A DNA stretch of 64,000 nt from Acididesulfobacillus acetoxydans (lineage in GTDB: Bacteria > Bacillota > Desulfitobacteriia > Desulfitobacteriales > Desulfitobacteriaceae), in assembly GCF_902729405.1 (NCBI RefSeq), contig NZ_LR746496.1:2790001-2854000 (forward strand). Reading direction: 5' to 3'. Made by a program: the position numbers and the translations under genes. Each line of letters begins with the position of its first letter. Within the stretch, counting starts at the first letter, position 1. The notes under the pieces were generated by a model that had not been told where the DNA came from, made no database searches, and saw nothing but the letters and a program-made list of their open reading frames with translations. Below are positions 1-7,503 of this stretch, one piece after another.

Positions 1-1154
1 GGAACCGTTCTCTCGCCAAAATGGTTCAGATCCGAACCGCGGATTTGGCCCAGGTGAATGATCGCCTGGCCCAGCTCAACAGCGAAATCATTCAAGCCCA
101 TGATTTCAAGGAAGTTATTTTAAACAGCGTTTTCAGCGGGATAATTACGCTGGACCTCAAGGGCGACATTCTCGCCATTAATCGGGCCGCGGCCCGGATT
201 CTGGGGTTGCCGCAGGAGGAGTTCCTGGGCCAACCCCTCTTGGCGATTTCCCCTTTTGATAAACTGTTGGAAGCGGGCGCGTTTGGCCAAGATCCGGTCT
301 CCGGAGACTGGGAAGAGACTGTTAACCTTTGGGGCCGGCTGCGGCGTCTCAAACTGAGCCTGTCCTCCCTGGAACCCGGAGACCATGCCAAAAGCGGCTT
401 TGTTCTCGTCATTGCGGATATCACAGACGAATGGAATATGCGCCAGCACCTGCAGCATCAGGATAAACTGGAAGCATTGGGGCAGATCGCGGCCGGCATT
501 GCCCACGAAATCCGCAATCCCTTGACTTCGATTAAAGGTTTCATCCAACTCTTGCCGACCAAATTTCAAGACGAACATTTCCGCCAAAGTCTTGTGGCCT
601 GTCTGCCGGATGAAGTGAACCGCTTGGAAGGCATCGTGTCAGAAATGCTCGATCTGGCGCGAAAGAAGACGATTGTGAGGCAGGTTTGGCCCCTGAGCGA
701 AACGGTAGGGCGTGTGGTCACCCTGGTGGAAAAGTCACCCGAAGCGCGTCAGATTGCCTTTGAAATTGACATTCCCGGGGATTTGACCGTCTACGCGGAT
801 CGGCAGCAGATGCGGCAGGTTCTCCTCAATCTCCTGCTGAACGCGGTGGCAGCCGTTAATTCCTGTCCGGCCGCCGAGGGCAGGCAAGGAAGAGTGTGGA
901 TTCGGGCCCGGCAAGCGGACCAACAAGTTTTCCTGACTCTTGAGGATAACGGTTCGGGGATTCCGCGCGAACTCATCAATAAGGTATTCGACCCGTTCTT
1001 TACCACCAAACCCAATGGGACAGGCTTGGGTCTGGCAACAGTCCATCAATACGTGACGGAGAACAACGGTGAGATCGAAATAGAAAGCTGCCCGGGGCAG
1101 GGAACCGTGATCTCGATTTCGCTGCCCGGGCAGGATGGGGCGGACTTAAGCTGA
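1..1154 (+). CDS. PAS-domain sensor histidine kinase, 5' end cut off by the window
   Basis: The reading frame is open from the first bases of the window. The first ATG (position 21) falls inside a linker-like helix, so the true start is probably upstream. About 380 residues are visible. A PAS fold comes first ([17 protein letters not shown] onwards). A HisKA dimerisation helix follows with the phospho-acceptor motif [16 protein letters not shown] HATPase_c domain then shows the N-box ([11 protein letters not shown]), the G1 box (LEDNGSGIP), the F-box (FDPFFTTK) and the G2 box (GTGLGLATV). It matches the KinA/AtoS-type kinase family and should autophosphorylate on His and pass phosphate to a response regulator. 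No regulator is visible downstream. The input signal is unknown because the N-terminus is missing. Confidence 0.93.
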   Translation, partial: NRSLAKMVQIRTADLAQVNDRLAQLNSEIIQAHDFKEVILNSVFSGIITLDLKGDILAINRAAARILGLPQEEFLGQPLLAISPFDKLLEAGAFGQDPVSGDWEETVNLWGRLRRLKLSLSSLEPGDHAKSGFVLVIADITDEWNMRQHLQHQDKLEALGQIAAGIAHEIRNPLTSIKGFIQLLPTKFQDEHFRQSLVACLPDEVNRLEGIVSEMLDLARKKTIVRQVWPLSETVGRVVTLVEKSPEARQIAFEIDIPGDLTVYADRQQMRQVLLNLLLNAVAAVNSCPAAEGRQGRVWIRARQADQQVFLTLEDNGSGIPRELINKVFDPFFTTKPNGTGLGLATVHQYVTENNGEIEIESCPGQGTVISISLPGQDGADLS

Positions 1155-1275
1155 AGCGGGCCCATGCCCCTTTTGCCTTTCATCTTAGCCGCCATTCGGA
1201 TGGTACAATCTTGAAATAGCCCGAAGCGCGGAAAGCGCGGGAATCATCAGAAATATGAGAATCCTTGCCAGGGAC

Positions 1276-1303
1276 TTGACTAAAGCCAAATTTAGAGTAT
1301 ACT
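1276..1303 (+). promoter_or_regulatory. sigma-A-type promoter of the tRNA-Lys gene
   Basis: TTGACT at 1276-1281 and TATACT at 1298-1303 are separated by 16 bp. The -10 lies about 27 bp before the mature 5' end of the tRNA, as expected for an autonomously transcribed tRNA gene. Confidence 0.7.
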
Positions 1304-1329
1304 AATTAATGTTCGCTCGCAAATGACAA

Positions 1330-1405
1330 GCGCCACTAGCTCAGCTGGTAGAGCATCCGACTCTTAATCGGCAGGTCCACGGTTCGATCCCGTGGTGGCG
1401 CACCA
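1330..1405 (+). tRNA. tRNA-Lys (anticodon CTT)
   Basis: A 76-nt cloverleaf can be folded by hand. The acceptor stem is GCGCCAC/GTGGCGC, the D arm GCTC/GAGC, and the anticodon loop CTCTTAA has CTT at positions 34-36. The T arm carries the loop TTCGATC, and CCA is encoded at 1403-1405. Position 27-43 is a T:C mismatch at the base of the anticodon stem; the other four pairs are canonical. It decodes AAG. Confidence 0.95.
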
Positions 1406-1417
1406 AAGAAACCCGTT

Positions 1418-1446
1418 CCCTGCAAGGCTTGCAGGGTTTTTAATTT
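1418..1446 (+). terminator. intrinsic terminator after tRNA-Lys
   Basis: A perfect inverted repeat CCCTGCAAG-g-CTTGCAGGG is followed by TTTTTAATTTT. It starts 12 nt after the CCA end. Confidence 0.8.
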
Positions 1447-1514
1447 TATGCAGGGATTGCATAAAAGGGACATTTGGGGACATTTCAATACCCAACTCCG
1501 CAAATGATTTACAA

Positions 1515-1841
1515 TTATTTGTTTAAGATGGTCTTGTCATCACCTTGCCGACAATCTTGTATATCATCCACAAACACTTGATTGCCAATGATCTGATAAA
1601 CGATCCGATACCTTTTGTTTGATAGTATATAGCGGTATTTGCCAACTGGAAGATAGGGACGGTCATACATAGGATAACGGAACGGATCGGTTCGGAGATT
1701 CCAAATATCTTTAAGCAACGCATCCAAAAGCCCGTTTGCTGCGTTAATGCTGAGACGTGCTAAAAACTCAAAGTGGTCATACATTCTATCCTTGGCGTCG
1801 GGTGCGATAACTACCGGATATACCCTTTCGTTACGCTCCAT
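1515..1841 (-). CDS. RelE/ParE-family toxin
   Basis: The product is 108 residues with the compact RelE/ParE layout. An N-terminal strand (VYPVVIAPDAKDRM) is followed by two helices, the central strand KYRYILSNKRYRIVYQI with conserved basic and aromatic residues, and a final strand ending VFVDDIQDCRQ. Members either cleave mRNA at the ribosome (RelE) or poison gyrase (ParE); the sequence alone does not decide which. The ATG lies inside the 3' end of the upstream antitoxin gene (11-bp overlap), a typical translationally coupled toxin-antitoxin arrangement. The gene lies next to a tRNA, a common entry point for mobile DNA. Confidence 0.85.
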   Translation of the reverse strand: MERNERVYPVVIAPDAKDRMYDHFEFLARLSINAANGLLDALLKDIWNLRTDPFRYPMYDRPYLPVGKYRYILSNKRYRIVYQIIGNQVFVDDIQDCRQGDDKTILNK

Positions 1842-2133
1842 GCTCCGCTCCCTTGGCGATTGCTTCCCTCATGTTCCGTTCGAACTCATCAACCGTACAT
1901 CCTTGAGTTCCAAGCAAACGGGAATACTCCGTCGCAAACAAACGCTCGGCTGTCGCCAAATCATCCTCGCGCCGGTTGAATGTTTCCATATCCATGATAA
2001 CTGTATCGCCGACGCCATTTTTGGTTAAAAATACTGGTGCTTTTGTTTTGCGGCAAATATCAGCGATACTGTTGTAATTTTTCCGAAGCTCACTTGATGA
2101 CCTAATTATTGCGCTCGTTTTTCTCACTCCCAA
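1831..2133 (-). CDS. Phd/YefM-family antitoxin
   Basis: The product is about 100 residues. The N-terminal half has the Phd/YefM DNA-binding fold: IIRSSSELRKNYNSIAD, then PVFLTKNGVGDTVIMDM. The acidic helical C-terminus should wrap and neutralise the toxin encoded immediately downstream. The start shown is a TTG; a GTG two codons further in is also possible, and the true start is uncertain because GGGAGTG lies inside the predicted N-terminus. Like other family members it probably represses its own promoter, which is visible just upstream. Confidence 0.85.
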   Translation of the reverse strand: MGVRKTSAIIRSSSELRKNYNSIADICRKTKAPVFLTKNGVGDTVIMDMETFNRREDDLATAERLFATEYSRLLGTQGCTVDEFERNMREAIAKGAEHGA

Positions 2134-2152
2134 TAGTCAAATTTATATCAAT

Positions 2153-2181
2153 ATTATACCCTTATAAGACTAAAATAACAA
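2153..2181 (-). promoter_or_regulatory. promoter of the toxin-antitoxin operon
   Basis: On the minus strand TTGTTA (2181-2176) and TATAAT (2158-2153) are 17 bp apart. The 8-bp palindrome CTTATAAG (2161-2168) sits in the spacer and could be the antitoxin operator. Confidence 0.7.
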
Positions 2182-2318
2182 GGGCGTGCCGGTAAGACTG
2201 ATAGGTCACAGCCCGCATGAGCCATAGGGGTTTTTTGTGGGCAGGGGGTTCCGCTGGCGCGGCTGCCGGCATAGGATTTTTATAAAAAGACTATGCGGAA
2301 GAGGGAACTCGAAAAATT

Positions 2319-3245
2319 ATGATCAAGGCAGAGGGGTTGACCAAGGTCTATTCGAGCGGACAGGGGGTTCAAGGGCTTTCTTTCCGAGTCAGGGAAGGAG
2401 AAGCCTTTGCTTTTCTCGGACCTAACGGTTCGGGCAAGACGACGACGATTCGCCTGCTCATGGGTTTTATCCGACCCCAGTCCGGGAGGGCTTTCGTTCA
2501 CGGCTGGGACTCTTGGCGAGACGCTGCTAAAGTCAAAGAAGTAACCGGGTATCTCCCCGGTGAAATCAGTTTGCTGGAAACCATGTCAGGGGTAGAATTT
2601 CTGAACTTGATTCTGGGCATGCACGGCGGTCAGGCACGGGCCCGCAAAACGAAAGACCGGTTGCTGGAAAGATTGGCCGTGCCCGCGCAACAGCCAATCG
2701 GGAAAATGTCTAAAGGGATGAAACAAAAGCTGGGGGTTGTCTCCGCTTTCATGCTCGATCCCCGGATCTATATTTTAGATGAACCCACCTCCGGACTGGA
2801 CCCGTTAATGCAAAAAACTTTTGTCGAGATGATCCTGGAAGAAAAAAGCCGCGGCAAGACAATTTTCATGTCCTCTCATATGTTTCCGGAAGTCGAACGC
2901 ACTTGTGACCAGGCGGGCATTATACGGGCCGGAAAACTGGCGGCCGTGCAGAGTATGGCTCAGCTCAGGCAGTCCAGGCGGCGCCTTTTTACACTGGAAG
3001 TCGGTTCAGTGGAAGACGCCGGCAGAGTAAAAGAAGGGGTCGCCCGGATCGAAGGCCTGCGCCTGGTTGAGGACCTGGGCAGGCATATGACCTTAGCGGT
3101 TAACGGCAAGTTAAATCCGCTCCTGGAACTGCTCTCAGGCATCGATGTCAAAGAGATCGACCGGAAAGACGCGGATTTGGAAGAGATCTTCCTGGAGTTC
3201 TACCGGCATCCCGGTTCCGGGGCGGGCGATGGTGATTGTCTTTGA
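2319..3245 (+). CDS. ABC transporter ATP-binding protein, orphan
   Basis: The 308-residue ATPase has all cassette motifs. Walker A is GPNGSGKTTT (~35-44), the signature is MSKGMKQKLG (~128), Walker B is IYILDEPTSGLD (~145-156) and the switch His is in MSSHMFPEVE. A C-terminal extension of about 90 residues resembles the regulatory tail of multidrug/ABC-2 exporter ATPases (CcmA/NatA-like). Such ATPases usually precede an ABC-2 permease gene. None follows here: the next ORF is a small coiled-coil protein and then an IS remnant. The permease may be elsewhere or may have been lost. The last residues run into low-complexity Gly/Asp. Substrate unknown. Confidence 0.9.
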   Translation: MIKAEGLTKVYSSGQGVQGLSFRVREGEAFAFLGPNGSGKTTTIRLLMGFIRPQSGRAFVHGWDSWRDAAKVKEVTGYLPGEISLLETMSGVEFLNLILGMHGGQARARKTKDRLLERLAVPAQQPIGKMSKGMKQKLGVVSAFMLDPRIYILDEPTSGLDPLMQKTFVEMILEEKSRGKTIFMSSHMFPEVERTCDQAGIIRAGKLAAVQSMAQLRQSRRRLFTLEVGSVEDAGRVKEGVARIEGLRLVEDLGRHMTLAVNGKLNPLLELLSGIDVKEIDRKDADLEEIFLEFYRHPGSGAGDGDCL

Positions 3246-3400
3246 ACAGCAGGCGGCAGCGGCGTCAGGGTCTGCTTTCTGTATATGCTTACTCTATGGA
3301 AACGACACAAAAAAGCAATGGATCTTTTCGGAAGAATTCGTATATAATAAATTTAACCGCGGACGTGAGTGGTAGGACAGTTCGAGGGGTGTCCGCGACC

Positions 3401-3646
3401 ATGGAGACAGAGAGAGGGGTTGCTGAGGTGGAGGATTTGGCCAAATTTGACCGGGCCGCGTTGGAGAGAAGGCTTAAAAACCTGGAAGAGGAACTGGACG
3501 AACTGGAAGAGGAAAAGAGTTTTGTCTTAAGGCAAACAGGGCTGCACGTGGGCGGCGGTAAAGTCAAGCAGTATGATGCTCAAACGAAAGCCTTGCAGGA
3601 GTCGATCGCCGAGCTTCGCGCCGAACTAGCATCCCGCGCTTCTTGA
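3401..3646 (+). CDS. small coiled-coil protein of unknown function
   Basis: The product is about 81 residues from ATG 3401. The middle is an acidic/basic heptad helix (LERRLKNLEEELDELEEEK), then RQTGLHVGGGKVKQYD, then a second helix (ALQESIAELRAELAS). This looks like a helical hairpin. A GTG at 3428 preceded by GAGGGG at 8 bp is an equally good start and would give 72 residues. An upstream in-frame ATG (3236) overlaps the ABC ATPase and is unlikely. No known domain is recognised. Confidence 0.6.
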   Translation: METERGVAEVEDLAKFDRAALERRLKNLEEELDELEEEKSFVLRQTGLHVGGGKVKQYDAQTKALQESIAELRAELASRAS

Positions 3647-3801
3647 AGGACGTGCGCAAAGCGGAAAGCAAAGTTTGTCTCACATGTGGCATGAGGGTTC
3701 CGGACTTTTTAACATGACTTGCGAGAAGTCCCCCGTCCTCTATAGGCGGGGGATGAATCGCTATATGGACATTCACAAAAAAGCGTATAGTATTTGGCAA
3801 A

Positions 3802-3831
3802 TTGTTCTGGTATAAGTTGTTCTGGTATAAT
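3802..3831 (+). promoter_or_regulatory. possible promoter inside the IS remnant, made of a 15-bp tandem duplication
   Basis: TTGTTC (3802-3807) and TATAAT (3826-3831) are 18 bp apart. The 15-bp unit TTGTTCTGGTATAAG is repeated at 3802 and 3817 (second copy 14 of 15 bases). It could transcribe the remaining omega-RNA-like segment. Confidence 0.45.
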
Positions 3832-3922
3832 ATAATCAGTCGTATATAGAGTAGAGGGCTGATTTCTAGTGAGTGCTAAACTCATCTTAGAGCGTGGACT
3901 TAGCGCCATGGCCCAAACATAG

Positions 3923-4078
3923 ATTTTCTGTAGGGCGGGAACCGCCCGAAGTTACGCCTGTGGAAATTGCGTAAGACCTAATCCAGCACTCAGAAACCTT
4001 GAGTGCTGGACGAGGGCAACGATTGATGAAACAGGAAGCCAACGCCCAAGTGTTCGCCGAGAAGCCCCCGCTTCTTAG
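3923..4078 (+). pseudogene. 3' remnant of tnpB
   Basis: An open stretch ending at TAG 4076 reads with SYACGNCVRPNPAL near the middle and EAPAS at the end. This resembles the C-terminal zinc-finger tail of TnpB proteins, whose stop lies within the right-end hairpin. It has no start and is preceded by an in-frame stop. The RuvC core is missing. Recognition is by eye. Confidence 0.5.
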
Positions 4079-4138
4079 CGAAACGTAAGCGGGGGTAGTT
4101 CACGGAATGTCCGGAAGCTATACTTTATGCCGGACAGC

Positions 4139-4170
4139 AAAAAAAACGGCCGAGACGGCTGTTTTTTTTG
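4139..4170. terminator. bidirectional intrinsic terminator
   Basis: AAAAAACGGCCG-aga-CGGCTGTTTTTT forms a long hairpin with A-run and T-run flanks. It can stop transcription from the IS remnant (+) and from the LysR gene (-). Confidence 0.75.
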
Positions 4171-4209
4171 TCCATTACTGCAACGGACAGTTTCCGCTAT
4201 GAATCCGGC

Positions 4210-5172
4210 TCAGACTTGAACTATTTTCCGGATATTCGGTGCACCCGGGCTCCGGGCACATTCACAATCAGCGAGCAGATCCTGATGGGCGGAGGTATAG
4301 CAACAGACAAAGTCCGTAAAAGCTAAGCTGGCTCGGTTGGGTTTTTTGTCCTTGTGCCAGACGACGGCAAACTGCCGCTCCATGACGAAGTCTGCCACTT
4401 GCAATACCTTAAGCCGACCGCAGGCCACCTCCCATTCCAAAGTCAGCGCGGAAGCAATTCCGAGACCGAGGCCGGAAGAAACCAGGCGCTTAATCGCCTC
4501 CGGACTTTCCAGTTCCATAAGAATTTGAATGGGCAGCCCCCTTTGGGACATGAGGGTACGGAAAACTTTGCGGGAGTTGGACCCCGGTTCACGCAGGATG
4601 AAGGGTTGGGTGGCAAGTTGGGAAGCCGTGATTTCCTGACCGACAAAAGGATGATCAGGCGCGGCGATCACGACCAGGTGATCGTTGAGAAAAGGCATCA
4701 TGCTGAAATCCGAGGCATGGGCCAGGTCCCGTTCCACCAAGGCCATGTCGACCTGATTCTTGAGAATCTGTTCTTCCGCCCACTCGGTGTTACCCATTTT
4801 AAAAGACACTTCCAGTTTCGGAAAATGCCGGCGAAATTCCGTCAAGAGTTGGGGTACGTAATACGTGCCCAGAGTCGAGGAGGTGCCAATAATGAGTTCG
4901 CCTGTGTTAAGTCCGCGATAGTCGGCCAACATGTTTTCGGCCTGTCGCTCAGCCGCAAAAATCTCTTCCGCATACCCTTTAAGCTGTGCACCTGGCTCCG
5001 TCAGGTAGAGCTTCTTGCCGATTTGCTCGATCAACTCCACGCCGGTTTCTTCTTCCAGTTTGCGAACTTGGACGGAGACCGCGGGTTGGCTGATATGCAA
5101 CTCCTCGCTCGCTTTGGAAAAGCTGAGACACTGGGCCACATAATAGAACACCTTAAGTTGATGCAAGTTCAA
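4210..5172 (-). CDS. LysR-family transcriptional regulator
   Basis: The protein is about 320 residues. The N-terminal winged helix-turn-helix reads HQLKVFYYVAQCLSFSKA then HISQPAVSVQVRKLEE. The rest is a periplasmic-binding-like effector domain (LIIGTSSTLGTYYVP, GLGLGIASALTLE), as in CysB/CbbR/CysL-type regulators. The start chosen is TTG at 5172, because GGAGTGAG lies at the right distance and MNLHQLKVFY is the usual family N-terminus; an ATG 13 codons upstream lacks a site. It is divergent from the sulfite-reductase-like ferredoxin gene, which is probably its target given normal LysR organisation (inference). Confidence 0.92.
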   Translation of the reverse strand: MNLHQLKVFYYVAQCLSFSKASEELHISQPAVSVQVRKLEEETGVELIEQIGKKLYLTEPGAQLKGYAEEIFAAERQAENMLADYRGLNTGELIIGTSSTLGTYYVPQLLTEFRRHFPKLEVSFKMGNTEWAEEQILKNQVDMALVERDLAHASDFSMMPFLNDHLVVIAAPDHPFVGQEITASQLATQPFILREPGSNSRKVFRTLMSQRGLPIQILMELESPEAIKRLVSSGLGLGIASALTLEWEVACGRLKVLQVADFVMERQFAVVWHKDKKPNRASLAFTDFVCCYTSAHQDLLADCECARSPGAPNIRKIVQV

Positions 5173-5423
5173 GGGTCTCACTCCTTCTTCAGTTATCCCG
5201 GAGACAATCAAATAATTGAACAGACCTGTTATGCGTTTTTTCGAAGTCAGTTAATTTCGCGGCGGCACTTTACCAATATCTACGCAGCCTTTGACCGGTT
5301 GAGCCGGTGAAGGCCTAAATTTGTCAGGCAGTTTCGGCGAACTTCGGATGCCATCTGTGATTGAAACCACACTTTGGCAAGATTCGGTTTGATACACTGG
5401 AATCAGCGCCGCTGCAGGAGGAC

Positions 5424-6068
5424 ATGACTAACATGACTGACATGACTATGGAAGAAAACGCCCAAAGCCATATTGCCCAGAATTATATTGTAGTACACTG
5501 CCGGCCGGGCTGTCCCAAGGCTGCCAGGTCTTGGCGGGATTTAAACGAAAGGCTGCGTCCGGCTCTGGAGGGCTTGGCAATCGAGCAGAAGCTCAAGGAA
5601 AAATTTCCGCGAATACTTTACCATCAGGTGCCCAAGATAGGGATTTCCGCTTGCCCGAACGGCTGTTCCCAGCCCCAAATCAGGGACATAGGCGTGATGG
5701 GTTTTGCGAAACCTCGCTTTGAACCGGAATTGTGCACGGATTGCCGGATTTGCGCGGGCGTTTGCCTGGAGAACGTGATCAGCTTCGAGTCCGGCAGCTT
5801 CAGCCTCGACTCCGGGACTTGCCTGGGCTGCGGGGATTGTATCCGCAGCTGCCCATCCGGAGCTTTGAGCGCAGCGGAAAGCGGGTGGAAACTGCTTCAG
5901 GGCGGAAGAGTGGGCAGGCACCCACGCTTCGGCGAGCTGAGCGGACAAGTGGCGACTGATGAGGAGGCACTCTCTTGGATTCTCGCGGTTCTGCGCCAGT
6001 ATTTTGACGACAGCGGACCGGAAGAACGCCTCAGCCATTATTTAGAACATCATCTCATCAAACCCTGA
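5424..6068 (+). CDS. small nitrite/sulfite-reductase-like 4Fe-4S ferredoxin protein
   Basis: The product is about 214 residues. The N-terminal ~110 residues resemble one sirohaem/4Fe-4S half-domain of the nitrite/sulfite reductase family, with a CRPGC motif and GISACPNGCSQPQIRDIG. A 2[4Fe-4S] ferredoxin segment follows (CTDCRICAGVC and CLGCGDCIRSCP). This arrangement is like anaerobic sulfite reductase subunit C or DsrA/B-like small proteins, but with only one half-domain and no ferrite-reductase repeat. It probably transfers electrons or binds sirohaem. The start is one of ATG 5424/5433 behind AGGAGG at 5416. The gene is divergent from a LysR regulator, suggesting substrate-induced control. 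Confidence 0.85.
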   Translation: MTNMTDMTMEENAQSHIAQNYIVVHCRPGCPKAARSWRDLNERLRPALEGLAIEQKLKEKFPRILYHQVPKIGISACPNGCSQPQIRDIGVMGFAKPRFEPELCTDCRICAGVCLENVISFESGSFSLDSGTCLGCGDCIRSCPSGALSAAESGWKLLQGGRVGRHPRFGELSGQVATDEEALSWILAVLRQYFDDSGPEERLSHYLEHHLIKP

Positions 6069-6181
6069 TTTTGCGGTCTCGGTCCCTGATTCGGGGTCTG
6101 CGGTTCCATGAGCCGGTTTCAAAGAAAAGTATTTTCAAGGAAAGATTCCTTTAAGGGCAGGTATTTTCGGGGACAGATACG

Positions 6182-6209
6182 TCCGGAGACTAACTTCCGG
6201 AGACTAACC
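6182..6209. repeat. 14-bp tandem duplication
   Basis: TCCGGAGACTAACT is followed directly by TCCGGAGACTAACC. The 6069-6290 spacer around it is otherwise featureless apart from related AAGTATTTTC/GGTATTTTC stretches. Confidence 0.7.
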
Positions 6210-6290
6210 TCCCGAGATATAGTCTGTCAAGGCAAATACGATGTCCGAGTTCAAAATAATATTTCCCTTAACGCTCGGGAACAGATACTT

Positions 6291-7016
6291 TCACAGGGAG
6301 TTTCTCTCGGCCCTGGCACGGATCCAGCCGCTTAGCACGTCCAAATCCGGAATCGTAATCTCTTTTTTCTCAACGTGAATGATTTGGCTTTGCTTCAGTT
6401 CCCCCAGAATACGGCTGACTGATTCCCGGGCCAGGCTGCACATGGCTGCCAATTCGGTGGCCGACAGCGGAATGGAAATCTGTACTCCCGCCGGGGTTTC
6501 CTGCCCGTGGGCATGGGCGAGTGCGAATAATTTAGCTCCCAGGCGCAAGCGGGCGTCACCCAGGGAAAGGTTCTTAATCTGCCGGTAACTCCTGCGCACG
6601 TCTAGAGCCAAACTCCGGTAAAACAGCCAGAGCAAAGCGGGATGGGTTTGCAGGAATTGTTTTAAGGATTCCGTGTCCAGGCTGAGCACGTCACTGTTTT
6701 CCAAAGACAGCGCCGCCTGGGGATACGGTTTGCCGTCGAGGGCGACTTCCGGAAAGAAAGTGGAGGGGCCGAGAACGCGCAGGATCTTCTCACTGAACTC
6801 AGTGGTAAGGAGAAGCTGAATGCGGCCGTTCAACAAGACAAATACGGCGTTGGGGTCATCACCCGAAAAATAAAGATACTGTTTGGCCGCATAACGGTGA
6901 ACTCTGCCGCGTGTCAGCCAGAAATCGAAAAACTCAGAAGGCAGACTTCCCCAGAAGGGGACCTGTTCTAACGTTTGGCGAATTTGGCTTTCGTTAAGGA
7001 CTCCGTGCCCCGACAT
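6291..7016 (-). CDS. Crp/Fnr-family transcriptional regulator
   Basis: The 241-residue protein has an N-terminal cyclic-nucleotide-binding-like beta-roll (~15-130: YLYFSGDDPNAVFVLLNGRI), a dimerisation helix, and a C-terminal HTH_Crp with recognition segment TELAAMCSLARESVSRILGE (~185-204). There is no N-terminal Cys cluster of FNR type, so any oxygen sensing would be indirect. Like CprK or RdhK it may bind a small-molecule effector (inference). GGAGG lies 7 bp before the ATG. The gene is divergent from the molybdopterin oxidoreductase operon across a 487-bp spacer, which makes it the natural candidate regulator of that operon. Confidence 0.92.
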   Translation of the reverse strand: MSGHGVLNESQIRQTLEQVPFWGSLPSEFFDFWLTRGRVHRYAAKQYLYFSGDDPNAVFVLLNGRIQLLLTTEFSEKILRVLGPSTFFPEVALDGKPYPQAALSLENSDVLSLDTESLKQFLQTHPALLWLFYRSLALDVRRSYRQIKNLSLGDARLRLGAKLFALAHAHGQETPAGVQISIPLSATELAAMCSLARESVSRILGELKQSQIIHVEKKEITIPDLDVLSGWIRARAERNSL

Positions 7017-7503
7017 TATTATACCTCCGGCGCTTGTAAGCGATGCTCCTCGGATTTGCCGAGGTTTTCAGTGCAAACTTTGGCTTCTGCCTGCGCCCGA
7101 TCGCTCTGCCGGAGCGACGGTCGTACAAGCGGGTCTTCCCGATTCCGTTTCTGTTACTGTTTTAATTTCTGTTTCTGTTTTAATTCCTACTTTCTATTTC
7201 GTGCTGAGTCCGGAAATTCCTGCCCAGTCCAGGCGGAAGAGCACATCTTTTTGCGGGGTCACCTAAGCAAATAATTGAATGCTTTTTGTTTTTCTTACTC
7301 GTCCAGTCTGGTAAAGACAGGCTTTGCCTACGCATACCCACCCATGGTATAGGGGTAAATCTAAGAAAAATGACAAGTTCTTAACCATATTAAAGCTCCT
7401 TTACGCAGAAAGCGGCAAATGCCCCGATTTGTCATTCGCATAAATTCAAGAAAAACTATATGCTTACTATAATAAAGAAAATGTGTACAAAGGGGGTAGG
7501 GAT
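7017..7503. other. divergent regulatory spacer between the Crp/Fnr gene and the molybdoenzyme operon
   Basis: No gene was found. The spacer holds an 18-bp tandem repeat in a T-rich tract (TGTTACTGTTTTAATTTC at 7152, TGTTTCTGTTTTAATTCC at 7170). It also has a 13-bp palindrome TTAACCATATTAA at 7381-7393, resembling a Crp/Fnr-type box with shortened spacing, and the imperfect FNR-like TTGTCATTCGCATAA at 7429-7443. The downstream promoter is annotated separately. Confidence 0.5.
7445..7473 (+). promoter_or_regulatory. promoter of the molybdopterin oxidoreductase operon
   Basis: A perfect TATAAT lies at 7468-7473 with a poor -35 (TTCAAG, 7445-7450) at 17 bp. A weak -35 with a good -10 is typical of activator-dependent promoters. 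The FNR-like half-palindrome centred about 7436 would sit near position -44. Confidence 0.5.

Larger units (their letters stand above)
3715..4103 (+). mobile_element. internally deleted IS200/IS605-family (IS1341-type) element with probable omega-RNA
   Basis: Two subterminal hairpins frame about 390 bp. The left-end hairpin is at 3730-3752 (CCCCCG...CGGGGG). The right-end hairpin is at 4065-4095 (CCCCCGCTT...AAGCGGGGG) and is followed by TAGTTCAC. Hairpin ends without terminal inverted repeats or a DDE transposase are typical of IS200/IS605. No tnpA is present, and only the 3' end of tnpB is recognisable. In tnpB elements this 3' segment through the right end is the region transcribed as the omega (guide) RNA. 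Exact boundaries are estimated from the hairpins. Confidence 0.65.

Noticed and set aside
4354-5310. 318-codon plus-strand ORF opposite the LysR gene
   Set aside because: The minus strand encodes a clear LysR protein over its full length; the plus frame shows no domain and no start site.
7381-7393. CprK-type dehalobox (TTAAT-N4-ATTAA) upstream of the molybdoenzyme operon
   Set aside because: TTAACCATATTAA has one base too few between the half-sites and lies ~90 bp before the -10; kept only as a palindrome.
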